A stretch of 50,388 nt of DNA from an uncultured Thermoleophilia bacterium. GTDB taxonomy: Bacteria; Actinomycetota; Thermoleophilia; UBA2241. Location of the stretch: positions 1 to 50,388 of the forward strand of contig CAIOZS010000238.1 in the NCBI GenBank assembly GCA_903862845.1, written 5' to 3'. Made by a program: the position numbers and the translations under genes. This document shows, piece after piece, positions 25,000 to 34,866 of this stretch. How positions within the stretch are numbered: the first letter of the stretch is position 1; the number at the start of each line of letters is the position of its first letter. A model generated the notes under the pieces. The model made no database searches and had not been told where the DNA came from. It worked only from the letters and a program-made list of their open reading frames with translations.

Positions 25000-26523
25000 G
25001 TGACGATCATCCTGGACGGCGGGTCGCTGACCGTCGAGAAGCTCGTGCGCGTTGCCCGCGAGGGCGAGAGGGTCGAGCTCGACCCGGCGGCCGTGAAACG
25101 CATCCGGGTATGCCGCGCCATGCTCGAAGACAAGATCAAGGCGCGCGAGATCATGTACGGCACCAACACCGGCATCGGCGAGTTCTCCGAGATGGTGCTC
25201 GACGACGACCAGGTGCAGCAGTTTCAGCGCTACCTCGTGTACAACCACTCAGCCGGCATCGGCAAGCCGGCGCCGCTCGAGGTCGTGCGCGCCGCCATGG
25301 CGGGCCGCATCAACGTGCACGCCCACGGCAACTCGGGCAACCGCCCCGAGATCACGCTCACGCTGGTCGAGCTGCTGAACAGGGGCGTCACTCCGGTGAT
25401 CTGCGAGAAAGGCTCGGTGGGCGCCTCCGGCGACCTCGCCCCCATGGCCCAGCTCGCCCTCCTGCTGATGGGCGAGGGCGAGGCGTTTTACGAAGGCGAA
25501 CGCCTGCCGGGTGCAGTGGCCATGGAGCGTGCCGGCATCCCCGTCCCGGGGCTGCAGGCGCGCGACGGCCTTGCCACGATCAACGGCTCCAATGTGCTCA
25601 CGGCGATGAGCGCGTTGCTCTGCTACGACACCGACCGCTGGCTGCGCCAGGCCGAGATCGCCTGTGCCATGAGCCTCGAGGCGCTGCTCGCCAACCTCAA
25701 GCCCTACAACGCCAAGCTCCACGAGCTGCGCGGCTTCGCCGGCGCCATCCGCAGCGCGGCGGCGATCAAGAAGTGCATCGAGGGCAGCGACCTGGCGACC
25801 GGCAAGATCAAGACCAAAGTGCAGGACGCCTACTCCATGCGCTCCTCGCCGCAGGTCATCGGCGCCGCTCACGACGCGCTCGCCTGGGCCAGGTCGCAGG
25901 TCGAGATCGAGCTCAACGGCGTCGGAGACAACCCGATCTTCGTGCCCGAGGACAAGCTCACGCTGACCGGCGCCAACTTCCAGGGCACGCCGGTCAGCCT
26001 GCCGATGGAGCTCGTCGGGCAGGCCATCACCATGGTGAGCGTGCTCAGCGAGCGCCGGCTCAACCGCCTCGAGAACCCGGCGCTCAGCCAGGGCCTGCCG
26101 GACTTCCTCACGCCGAACCCGGGTTTCTACAGCGGCCTCATGCTCAGCCAGTATGCCGCGGACACGCTCATCACCGAGCAGCGCATCCTTGCGGCTCCGG
26201 CCTCCACGATGAGCATCCCGGCGGCGGCCGACCAGGAGGACTTCGTCTCGATGGGCATGAACACGGCCCTCAAGAACCGCCAGATCCTCGAGAACGCCTA
26301 CGGCGTGCTCGGCATCGAATTCATGGCGGCGGCGCAGGCCCTCGATTTCCGCGAGTTCACGCCCGGCGCGGGCGTGAACGCGGCGCACGAGGTCATCCGC
26401 CGCCACGTCGAGCACCTCGACGTCGACCGCCCTCTTTACCCCGATCACAACGCCATGGCGGCCCTCGTCGCCGCGGGCGAGATCCTGGAGGCGGTCGAGA
26501 ACGCGGTCGGCCCGCTGGGCTGA
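25000..26523 (+). CDS. Second HutH-like MIO lyase, diverged specificity
   Basis: 507-aa aromatic amino acid lyase family protein with the MIO triad in KGSVGASGDLAPMAQL. Compared with the canonical copy at 13891-15414 it reads YGTNTGIGEFSEM (not YGVTTGFG), INGSN (not LNGTQ), GDLAPMAQ (not GDLAPSAH), YSMRSS (not YSLRC) and ADQEDFVSMG (not GDQEDHVSMG). Catalytic-type Tyr, His (NHSAGIG), Asn, Gln, Arg and Glu positions remain, so it should be an active lyase. GTG 25000 has AAGGAG upstream. Possibilities are a betaine-type lyase releasing trimethylamine (ergothionase-like) or a lyase for another aromatic or imidazole amino acid. Confidence 0.8.
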   Translation: MTIILDGGSLTVEKLVRVAREGERVELDPAAVKRIRVCRAMLEDKIKAREIMYGTNTGIGEFSEMVLDDDQVQQFQRYLVYNHSAGIGKPAPLEVVRAAMAGRINVHAHGNSGNRPEITLTLVELLNRGVTPVICEKGSVGASGDLAPMAQLALLLMGEGEAFYEGERLPGAVAMERAGIPVPGLQARDGLATINGSNVLTAMSALLCYDTDRWLRQAEIACAMSLEALLANLKPYNAKLHELRGFAGAIRSAAAIKKCIEGSDLATGKIKTKVQDAYSMRSSPQVIGAAHDALAWARSQVEIELNGVGDNPIFVPEDKLTLTGANFQGTPVSLPMELVGQAITMVSVLSERRLNRLENPALSQGLPDFLTPNPGFYSGLMLSQYAADTLITEQRILAAPASTMSIPAAADQEDFVSMGMNTALKNRQILENAYGVLGIEFMAAAQALDFREFTPGAGVNAAHEVIRRHVEHLDVDRPLYPDHNAMAALVAAGEILEAVENAVGPLG

Positions 26524-26560
26524 TGTTTGTGCGGCAGCGCGAGGGCGGCGGCCCTCCTGC

Positions 26561-26607
26561 AGGACGAGGCGGCCGGGCGAAGACAGGCGCCCGGCCGTTT
26601 TCGTCCT
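26561..26607 (+). terminator. Intrinsic terminator after second hutH-like gene
   Basis: CGGCCGGGCG (26570-26579) pairs perfectly with CGCCCGGCCG (26588-26597), loop 8 nt, followed by TTTT (26598-26601). An outer arm AGGACGA/TCGTCCT extends the structure. One of the clearest terminators in the window. Confidence 0.85.
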
Positions 26608-26634
26608 GACTGCCGCCCGCCGGCGCGATAGACT
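26606..26634 (+). promoter_or_regulatory. Promoter of pckA
   Basis: CTGACT (26606-26611) and TAGACT (26629-26634) are 17 bases apart, giving a leader of about 17-20 nt before the ATG at 26658. The -10 is identical to that of mttB-like 2. Confidence 0.5.
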
Positions 26635-26657
26635 ACGCGCCGGCTAACGGAGGACCC

Positions 26658-28277
<1,620 letters not shown>

Positions 28278-28379
28278 CAAGCCCTCCTTCGCCGCGGACC
28301 GGGTCCACGCCCCGCCTGACGCGCGCGGCGACGCAGGCAGCCGCCGTCGGCCGTGGGAACGGAGCTTGATGAGGAAGGG

Positions 28380-28457
28380 TGGCGGGAGCGACGGGGCTCG
28401 AACCCGCGACCTCCGGCGTGACAGGCCGGCGCTCTAAACCAACTGAGCTACGCCCCC
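28380..28457 (-). tRNA. tRNA-Asp (GTC)
   Basis: The minus strand folds as a cloverleaf: acceptor GGGGGCG/CGCTCCC, anticodon arm CCGGC-CTGTCAC-GCCGG giving anticodon GTC, and T-arm GCGGG-TTCGAGC-CCCGT. Discriminator G and CCA are encoded. Confidence 0.96.
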
Positions 28458-28549
28458 GCGAAAGGACGATGACGGCCGGCGAACTTGTGGGCCGGCCGCG
28501 GTGCAACGAACCGGCAGTCTAGCACACGCCGAAGAGCGCGGCAAAACGG

Positions 28550-29773
28550 CTACCTGGCCCTCGCGCGCTCCCCGCCGAGCATGTAGTCGGGCCAGGCCCG
28601 ATCGAACCACTGCCTGCCGGGCAGGCCGGGCGGCGCGCCCACGGCCAGTGCGTCCTCATAGGCCGCGAGGATCTCGTTCGTGACGCGACCCCACGAGAGC
28701 GTCTCGGCGACGGCCAGGCCCGCGGTCGCAAGCCGCCGCCGCTGGTCCTCGTCACAGAGCAGGTCGTAGAGCGCGTCGGCGAGCAGGGCCGGCTCTCCCG
28801 GAGGCACGAGCCGGCCGGCCTCGCCGTCGCGGAGCACTGAGCGATAGCCGGGCAGGTCGGAGGCCACCACCGGCACGCCGGCGGCCATGGCCTCGGCCAG
28901 CACGATGCCGAAGCTCTCGGCGGCCAGCGACGGCGCGCACGCCACCTCGGCCTGTGCAAGCTGAGCGACCTTCTCCTCGTCGACCACCCAGCCCAGGGCC
29001 TCGACGCCCGCGAGGTCGAGCGGCGGCCCGTAGCCGAGCCGCGATGCCTCCAGCGCCTGCGCGCGCGTCGCGCCGGCGATGACGAGCGTTGCGTGCGGGA
29101 GCCGCCTGCGCAGCCGCGCGAAGGCGTGCAGGAGCACGCCGATCCCTTTGCGCCTCTCGGCGCGCCCGACGAAGAACACGCGTCCCTTGACCTTGGCCGC
29201 GCCCACCGCCGACGCGTACTTCTCGACCGACACCCCGTTCGGGATGATGCGGTAGTCGCCGGGAAACAGGCGCGCCGGAAACGCGCGCGCGGCCTCCGAA
29301 ACGGCGATGCGCACGGCGATGCGCTTCATGACCGCGCGCGCCAGCCAGGCGGCTTGCTCGTACGCGAGCGACGACTCCAGGGCCGCGTGAAACGTCGCCA
29401 CCACCGGCGAGGCCGCCAGCAGCACGCCCGCCAGGGCGACGATGGGCGTGCATGGTTCGTGCACGTGCAGCACGTCGAAGCGCCCCTGCCGCACGGCGCG
29501 GTCCATGCGCAGGATCACGCGGGGGTTGACGCTGATGTAGGCGCGCGAGCCGTTGGACGGCAGCGGGATGGCCGCGCCCATAGGAATGAACCGTTCGGCC
29601 GCGCGTTGCCGTCGGCTGTCCACCGCACGACGGGTCGGCGAGATGACGCCCACAGGGGCGATGATCCACGCCTCGTGACCGCGCGACTCGAGCTCGGCAG
29701 CCAGATGCTCGATGTGGTGGTTGACGCCGCCCGGCACGGTCCACGAGTAAGGCGTCACGAGCCCGACGCGCAT
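28550..29773 (-). CDS. GT4 glycosyltransferase, PI-mannosyltransferase (PimA)-like
   Basis: 407-aa GT-B glycosyltransferase. It begins with GLVTPYSWTVPGGVNHHIEHLA, typical of PimA-like enzymes that transfer mannose from GDP-mannose to phosphatidylinositol. The donor-site segment is ESFGIVLAEAMAAGVPVVASDLPGYRSV, with GRAERRKGIGVLLHAF before it. It lies 14 bp downstream of plsY in a four-gene leftward lipid operon. Acceptor identity is inferred from this context. ATG 29773. Confidence 0.83.
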   Translation of the reverse strand: MRVGLVTPYSWTVPGGVNHHIEHLAAELESRGHEAWIIAPVGVISPTRRAVDSRRQRAAERFIPMGAAIPLPSNGSRAYISVNPRVILRMDRAVRQGRFDVLHVHEPCTPIVALAGVLLAASPVVATFHAALESSLAYEQAAWLARAVMKRIAVRIAVSEAARAFPARLFPGDYRIIPNGVSVEKYASAVGAAKVKGRVFFVGRAERRKGIGVLLHAFARLRRRLPHATLVIAGATRAQALEASRLGYGPPLDLAGVEALGWVVDEEKVAQLAQAEVACAPSLAAESFGIVLAEAMAAGVPVVASDLPGYRSVLRDGEAGRLVPPGEPALLADALYDLLCDEDQRRRLATAGLAVAETLSWGRVTNEILAAYEDALAVGAPPGLPGRQWFDRAWPDYMLGGERARAR

Positions 29774-29787
29774 GCACCCGCCGCCTT

Positions 29788-30411
29788 TCAGTCGTCCCGG
29801 TCCAGCCAGAAGCGCCGCCATAGCACGGCTGGGGAGGACGGCCAGCCTGCGCCCGGCGAGCCTTTGATGCGCGCGGCCAGCAGGACCCCGATGAGCACCA
29901 GGGGCCCGAGCGCCCGCGCCGGCCGCCGGTGCAGAGCCAGGCTGAGCAGGGGCAGCGACACGGCGGTGATCGCCACGGTCTGCGGGTTGCGGTGAAGGGC
30001 GAACCCCCCCAGGAGCTCGGCGCTGCCGATCGCCATGGTCCCCGGATCCATGGCGTACATGGCGCCCAGGGCGGCGGCGGCGCCGCGCCCCTTGACGACC
30101 GCGATATGGCCCAGCATGGTGCTGATGCCGATGGCGGCCACGGCGCCGTTGCCGGCGCCGGTCAGGCGCGCCGCCGTAGCCGGCACGTACGCCTTGCCGG
30201 CGTCCAGGACCAGCACGGCGGCGCCGGATTTCCAGCCCACACTGCGGGCGACGTTGGATGAGCCGGGCTTGCCGTCGCCGATCTCTTCCAGGGACTCGCC
30301 GGTGAGCGCCCTGGTGAGCAGTCGGCCGCTGGGGATGCAGCCGGCGGCGAAGGCGCCGCCCATCCACAGCAGCGTGCGGGCCGCGCCCCAGCGGCGACGC
30401 TCACGTGGCAC
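29788..30411 (-). CDS. plsY: PlsY-like glycerol-3-phosphate acyltransferase
   Basis: 207-aa membrane protein of the PlsY family (acyl-phosphate plus glycerol-3-phosphate to lysophosphatidate). AGCIPSGRLL and GDGKPGSSNVARSVGWKSG match the family motifs GSIPFGY and SGNPGATN in a diverged form; several hydrophobic segments follow. The GTG at 30411 overlaps the upstream gene by 11 bp and replaces the longer ORF-track start. The divergent motif leaves some doubt about activity. Confidence 0.72.
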   Translation of the reverse strand: MPRERRRWGAARTLLWMGGAFAAGCIPSGRLLTRALTGESLEEIGDGKPGSSNVARSVGWKSGAAVLVLDAGKAYVPATAARLTGAGNGAVAAIGISTMLGHIAVVKGRGAAAALGAMYAMDPGTMAIGSAELLGGFALHRNPQTVAITAVSLPLLSLALHRRPARALGPLVLIGVLLAARIKGSPGAGWPSSPAVLWRRFWLDRDD

Positions 30412-31504
30412 GACGCGCTCCCCGCAGGCCGAGAGAGACCGCCCCGGCGGCGACCGGGAGGACCCAGGTGAACAACCTCCACAGCACGAGGCTGGAGATG
30501 TGGATGCTGTCGGGCGTTGCAGGTCCGATGAGCGCCAGGTAGCTGAGCTCGGCAACACCGGCGCCGCCGGGCAGCGGAGAGAGCGGCATGAGCACCTGCA
30601 TCACCGCTTGGCCCGTGATGATCGGCACGATGGAACCGCGCCAGCCGAGGGCGTGAAGCACGAAGATGAGGATCGCGAACATGGCGACCCAGAAGAGAAG
30701 CTGGAGGCCCACGAGCCCGGCGATGGTGCGGCGGCTGACGCCGCCGAAGGCCCTCGCCGCCTGGACGAGCTCGTCCAGCTTGCCGTGCAGCTTCTTGGGC
30801 ACGAAGGCGCGTCCCATGGGGCGCTGCACCCAGAGCCAGATGGCGACCCACACGAGGAGCAGCGCGCCCGTGGCACCGAGCAGCAGCCAGCGCTGCAACG
30901 AGGTGATCGGCGAGTCGGTCCACGGCAGCAGCGAGACGAGCGCGACGCCGGCCAGTATGAGCGTGTGCACCAGGCCCTTGAAGATGACCACCGACATGGC
31001 TTGCGAGCCCGTGAGCCCCCCGCGGCGAAGCATCACGATCTGATAGGGGATCTCGAAGCCGCCGAAGGAGGTGGCGCCGCCGATGAGGTGCGACTCGAGC
31101 GCCGTGGAGATCACGGGCCGGCGCTCGATCTGCGGCTCAAAGACGCGCGCCAGGATGAGCAGCGACCAGGCATCGGTGACGATGGCGACCGCGACGCTGA
31201 GCAGGGCCAGCAGCAGGTAGACGGGCTGCACGGAGGCGCGCTGCGCGTTGTGCACGTCGGTGACGATGTTCGGATTGACGATGAGGATCACGGCGATGCC
31301 GACGCCGAGCCCGGCGGCCATGCCCAGCAGCATCCTCCAGAGGCTGGGCACGAGGAGCCGGCCCGGGGCGCTCGCGCCCTGCGGCGCGATGCCGGGGATC
31401 GGCGGCATGCCGTCGAGCGGCATCGTCTCGGCTACTTCGATCGCGTCCATGTCGTTCGTGGGCTGCGGCGCGGGCTCCACGGCCACGTCGAGGCTCTCGC
31501 TCAT
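30401..31504 (-). CDS. Lysylphosphatidylglycerol synthase TM-region / flippase-like membrane protein
   Basis: 367-aa polytopic protein of the UPF0104/LPG-synthase transmembrane family. An acidic-Pro-rich cytoplasmic N-terminus of about 50 residues precedes roughly seven to eight hydrophobic segments. Typical features are SHLIGGATSFGG and PLSPLPGGAGVAELSYL. Relatives translocate or modify lipids and often sit beside glycosyltransferases. ATG 31504 overlaps the upstream glycosyltransferase stop (ATGA). Exact substrate unknown. Confidence 0.78.
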   Translation of the reverse strand: MSESLDVAVEPAPQPTNDMDAIEVAETMPLDGMPPIPGIAPQGASAPGRLLVPSLWRMLLGMAAGLGVGIAVILIVNPNIVTDVHNAQRASVQPVYLLLALLSVAVAIVTDAWSLLILARVFEPQIERRPVISTALESHLIGGATSFGGFEIPYQIVMLRRGGLTGSQAMSVVIFKGLVHTLILAGVALVSLLPWTDSPITSLQRWLLLGATGALLLVWVAIWLWVQRPMGRAFVPKKLHGKLDELVQAARAFGGVSRRTIAGLVGLQLLFWVAMFAILIFVLHALGWRGSIVPIITGQAVMQVLMPLSPLPGGAGVAELSYLALIGPATPDSIHISSLVLWRLFTWVLPVAAGAVSLGLRGARRAT

Positions 31505-32712
31505 CTGCCGGCCGCCCGGCGCAGAAGCTCGTGGTAGCGCTCGCCCACCACGCCGGGCGTGTGCCGGGCCAGCGTCAGCGCGCGGCCGCGGGCGCCCATC
31601 TCGCGGCGGCGCTCGGGTGACATGCGCAGCAGCGCGGCGAGCGCCGCGGCCACCTGCCGGGCGGAGTCGCCGTCCACTACCATGCCCGTCTCGCCTTCGA
31701 TCACGGCTTCGGGGGCGCCGCCCGAGCGGCCGGCGATCACCGGCAGTCCGGTGAGCGCAGCCTCGGCGAAAACGATACCGAAGCCTTCCACCTCGAAGCC
31801 GCCCCAGCGCGTACGGCACGGCGAAGCGAAGAGGTCGGCGGCGCGCAGCCAATCGGTGACGGCTGAATCGACGAGCGCTCCGGTGAGATGCACGCGCTCG
31901 CCGACGCCGCGCCGCTGGGCGCGATCGTAGAGGCGCGTGGCGAGGCGCCCCTGGCCGATGAGCGCCAGATGTAGTCGCGGAAAATCGTGGCGCAGCAGCG
32001 CCAGGGCGTCGATGAGCTTGTCCTGGCCCTTGCGCGGCACCAGGCGTCCGAGGCAGACGACGAGCTCGCCGTCGATGCCGAGGCGCCGGCGGAGCTGCTG
32101 CGCCTCGTCGGCCGTGGCCGGCGTGAACCCGTCGACGTTGAGCGGTGGCCGCAGCACTTCGGCGGGCACCTTGCCGCGGACCTGCTGGGAAGCGGCGCGG
32201 GCCGTGTACTCGCTGACGGTCAGGAGCATCGCCGCGTTGCCGAGCACATGCCGAAGAAGGTTGTTGACGCCGGGGACGGCACCGGGCAGCGTGACCTCGG
32301 CGCCGCCGAGAAACACGACGTAGGGAAGCCCGCAGCGGTCTTTGAGCTGCGGGCCGAGCAGGCCTGCCGGGAGCGGGTGGCCGAGCTGGACGAGCTCGGC
32401 GCCCACCTTGACGGCGAGCCCCGCCACAGTGCGAAACATGGCCGCCGTGGGCCAGAGCACCGACGTGGAGGCACGCACCACGGTGTATGGGTGCGTGGCG
32501 TCGAACGCCGCCGCGTCGACGTGCGCCGGCGCGAGGACGGTGACCTCGGAAGGATCGAGCGTGCGGATAACGCCCCAATAGTACGACTGAGCCCCGCCGA
32601 TGCGTGGGGGGAAGTCGTTGGTGACGAAGAGCGTGCGTGGCGCGCGCTCGGCTGACGTGCTCCCTGCCAGGTCGCCCTCCCGCTGCCTAGGATGCCCCAC
32701 TTTACCACGCAT
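31501..32712 (-). CDS. GT4 glycosyltransferase, PimB-like
   Basis: 403-aa GT-B enzyme. LFVTNDFPPRIGGAQSYYWG at the start and VCLGRLVPRKGQDKLIDAL, EGFGIVFAEAALTGLPVIAGRSGGAPEAV in the C-terminal domain are characteristic of PimB/mannosyltransferase-like GT4 proteins. The start is uncertain: ATG 32712 is chosen, but GTG 32751 (13 codons upstream) and a downstream GTG are possible, and no strong ribosome site marks any of them. It is the first gene of the lipid operon. Confidence 0.78.
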   Translation of the reverse strand: MRGKVGHPRQREGDLAGSTSAERAPRTLFVTNDFPPRIGGAQSYYWGVIRTLDPSEVTVLAPAHVDAAAFDATHPYTVVRASTSVLWPTAAMFRTVAGLAVKVGAELVQLGHPLPAGLLGPQLKDRCGLPYVVFLGGAEVTLPGAVPGVNNLLRHVLGNAAMLLTVSEYTARAASQQVRGKVPAEVLRPPLNVDGFTPATADEAQQLRRRLGIDGELVVCLGRLVPRKGQDKLIDALALLRHDFPRLHLALIGQGRLATRLYDRAQRRGVGERVHLTGALVDSAVTDWLRAADLFASPCRTRWGGFEVEGFGIVFAEAALTGLPVIAGRSGGAPEAVIEGETGMVVDGDSARQVAAALAALLRMSPERRREMGARGRALTLARHTPGVVGERYHELLRRAAGR

Positions 32713-32778
32713 TCCGCCTGCGCCGGCGCCATGCGAAGGGCGAGTGGACACGGCGCGCCGCTCCGACGCCTCGGCAGT

Positions 32779-33213
32779 TCAGGGCTTCTCGGCCGCGAAG
32801 ATCAGCGACTCGTTGCCGTTCTGGTCGAAGAGCGTGAGCCCGCCGCCGACCTGCTTGTACGACCTCGCCCCCGCGAGCAGCTTCAGATAGGCCGCCTCAG
32901 CGCGCATGTCGGGCTCCGCGCCGGCCATGTTGGTGCTGGCGAGATCGCCCACCGCGAAGGCGTCGCCGGGGCCCGCGGTGTACGAGCCGCCATAGGTGTT
33001 GACCGCGGACTTGCCGGAGATACCGCCGTCCGCGAACCGCGCGGTGATCGTGAAGTCGCTGGGGTCGAGCGAGCTCAGCGTCCATTCGCTGAGGCGCCAG
33101 ACGGTGCCGCCGAGCGCGGGCTTCGTGGTGCCCGAGCCCCCGCATCCGGCACCGGTGAGCAGCGCCAGTGAGAGGGCCAGGGTCACGAGCATGGCGGTCA
33201 GGCGTGGCTTCAT
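32779..33213 (-). CDS. META (HslJ-like) domain lipoprotein
   Basis: 144-aa exported protein. A hydrophobic signal ends in a lipobox-like TGAGC at about residue 24, so it is probably a lipoprotein. The rest matches the META/DUF306 domain: GTVWRLSEWTLSSL, SGKSAVNTYGGSY, and a final LTLFDQNGNESLIF strand. META proteins are linked to stress or envelope functions without a defined reaction. ATG 33213 has AAAGGGA about 6 nt upstream. Confidence 0.8.
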   Translation of the reverse strand: MKPRLTAMLVTLALSLALLTGAGCGGSGTTKPALGGTVWRLSEWTLSSLDPSDFTITARFADGGISGKSAVNTYGGSYTAGPGDAFAVGDLASTNMAGAEPDMRAEAAYLKLLAGARSYKQVGGGLTLFDQNGNESLIFAAEKP

Positions 33214-33344
33214 GATGATTCCCTTTCGCGCGCGTGGAATGCCGCGTCTCCCGCTCCGAAGCCTTTGAGAATGTCGCCGACGAGCTGCTCCGGGTCGCCC
33301 CGCCCCGGCGCGACGCCCACGCGTCACCGGGACACCGGGATGGA

Positions 33345-33419
33345 TGGTGGGCGATGCTGGATTTGAACCAGCGACTCCCTGCTTGTAAGGCAGGTGCTCT
33401 ACCCCTGAGCTAATCGCCC
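33345..33419 (-). tRNA. tRNA-Val (TAC)
   Basis: The minus strand has acceptor GGGCGAT/ATCGCCC, anticodon arm CCTGC-CTTACAA-GCAGG giving anticodon TAC, and T-arm GCTGG-TTCAAAT-CCAGC. Discriminator A and CCA are encoded. Confidence 0.96.
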
Positions 33420-33582
33420 GTGCACGCGTAGTATACCGAGCGAAGCGCTGGGGTACGCCTGCCTCCGCGGCTTCGCGTCGCACCGCAATCGCGCAATCGG
33501 CCTGCTTCCGCTGCGGCCCGCGCCGCCCAGAAACCCGCAGGCGCCGGCAGTACCGAGAAAGGTAGGATAGGGAATCGCCGAC

Positions 33583-34818
33583 GTGCACAACGATGAGCAG
33601 ATGACGCCCGAAGATCCGCGCCGGGAGTTCCTCGGCGCGATGGCCGCGGCCCTGTCGCGCTACGGCGAGACCGCCGACAGCCTTGAGAGCGGGCTGCAGG
33701 CGTGCGCCCGCACACTGGGCGTGGAGGTGGCCTTCTTCACGGTGCCGACGGCCGTGTTTGTCGCCTACGGCCACGGCGCCGCCATGCACACGGTGCTTCT
33801 GCACACCCGCGACAGCGCCATCGACTTGCAGGCCTTGAGCCTGCTCGACGAAACGCTGCTCGACGTCACGCGGGGGCGCCGTTCCGCCGCCCAGGGGCTG
33901 GCCGAGGTCAGGCTCATCACGGCCAGCCCGCTCCGCTTTCCCTGGTACATGCGCGTGCTGGCCTCGGGCATGGGCGCCGCGGCGATCAGCGTCTTTCTCG
34001 GCGGCGGCGTGCGCGAGCTCAGCGCCGCTATCCCCGTTGGCCTCGCCGTGGGCGCGCTCTCGGTGCTCGCCCGCCGCGTGCAGCGCCTCACCAGCCTGGT
34101 CGAATTGCTGGCCGGCTTCCTGGCGGCGGTGCTCACGCTCGCTCTCGGCCACGTGCTGCCGCACTTCCACCTCGCGACGGTCGTGCTTGCCGGGCTCATC
34201 TTGCTGCTGCCCGGCCTCAGCATCACCCTGGGCGTCTCAGAGCTGGCAGCGAGACACCTCGTCTCGGGCTCGGCGCGGCTCGCCGGCGCGACGGTCTCGC
34301 TGGTCAGCCTGGGGCTGGGGGTAGCCATGGGCTACGCGATCTTCACCAAGCTCGACTGGGTGCCGCCGGTCGGCCCCGGGCGCGAGATCCCCGGCCAGTG
34401 GCTGACGGTGCTGGCCGTCGTCGCCAGCGCCTGCGCTCTTCTCATCGTCACCAACTCGCGACCGCGCGACATCTGGGTGGTCCTCAGCGCCGTCGTCGTG
34501 GCGGTCTACGGCGCGCGTTTCGGCGCCTGGCTGCTCGGTCCCACCGTCGGCGTGGTCGTCGCCAGCCTGCTCTTGGGGCTGGGCAGCAACCTCTACGCGC
34601 GGCTCACGAGCCGGCCGGTGGCGGTGCCCTTGGTGCCGGGACTGGCGGCGCTGGTGCCCGGCGCCCTCGGCTTCCGCGGCATCTCGGCGTTTCTGCGCAG
34701 CGCCACCGGCAGCCTCGAGATCCTGGCGGCGGTGCTGGTGATCGCCGCGGGCCTGGTCGTGGGCCTGCTCGTGGCCGACGCGACCTTGCCGGCGCGGCAC
34801 GAGCGGTTCAGGGGCTGA
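33583..34818 (+). CDS. Threonine/serine exporter family (ThrE-like) membrane protein
   Basis: 411-aa membrane protein with both ThrE parts fused. The N-terminal DUF1212 region (about 20-140) contains LGVEVAFFTVPTAVFVAYG and a long helical segment, followed by about ten hydrophobic segments including the DUF3815-like second half (VPLVPGLAALVPGALGFRG). Relatives export threonine and serine by proton antiport. The start is GTG 33583 after AGGGAA. It stands alone and is convergent with the Crp/Fnr gene. Confidence 0.86.
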   Translation: MHNDEQMTPEDPRREFLGAMAAALSRYGETADSLESGLQACARTLGVEVAFFTVPTAVFVAYGHGAAMHTVLLHTRDSAIDLQALSLLDETLLDVTRGRRSAAQGLAEVRLITASPLRFPWYMRVLASGMGAAAISVFLGGGVRELSAAIPVGLAVGALSVLARRVQRLTSLVELLAGFLAAVLTLALGHVLPHFHLATVVLAGLILLLPGLSITLGVSELAARHLVSGSARLAGATVSLVSLGLGVAMGYAIFTKLDWVPPVGPGREIPGQWLTVLAVVASACALLIVTNSRPRDIWVVLSAVVVAVYGARFGAWLLGPTVGVVVASLLLGLGSNLYARLTSRPVAVPLVPGLAALVPGALGFRGISAFLRSATGSLEILAAVLVIAAGLVVGLLVADATLPARHERFRG

Positions 34819-34832
34819 CGCAGGGGCCGCTT

Positions 34833-34859
34833 GGGAGGGTCGGAAAAGCCGCCCTTCCC
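34833..34859. terminator. Hairpin between convergent genes
   Basis: GGGAGGG..CGG (34833-34843) pairs with CCG..CCTTCCC (34849-34859), ten pairs with one mismatch and a five-base loop AAAAG. It lies between the ThrE-like and Crp/Fnr genes. No U-tract. Confidence 0.4.
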
Positions 34860-34866
34860 GCCGCCG

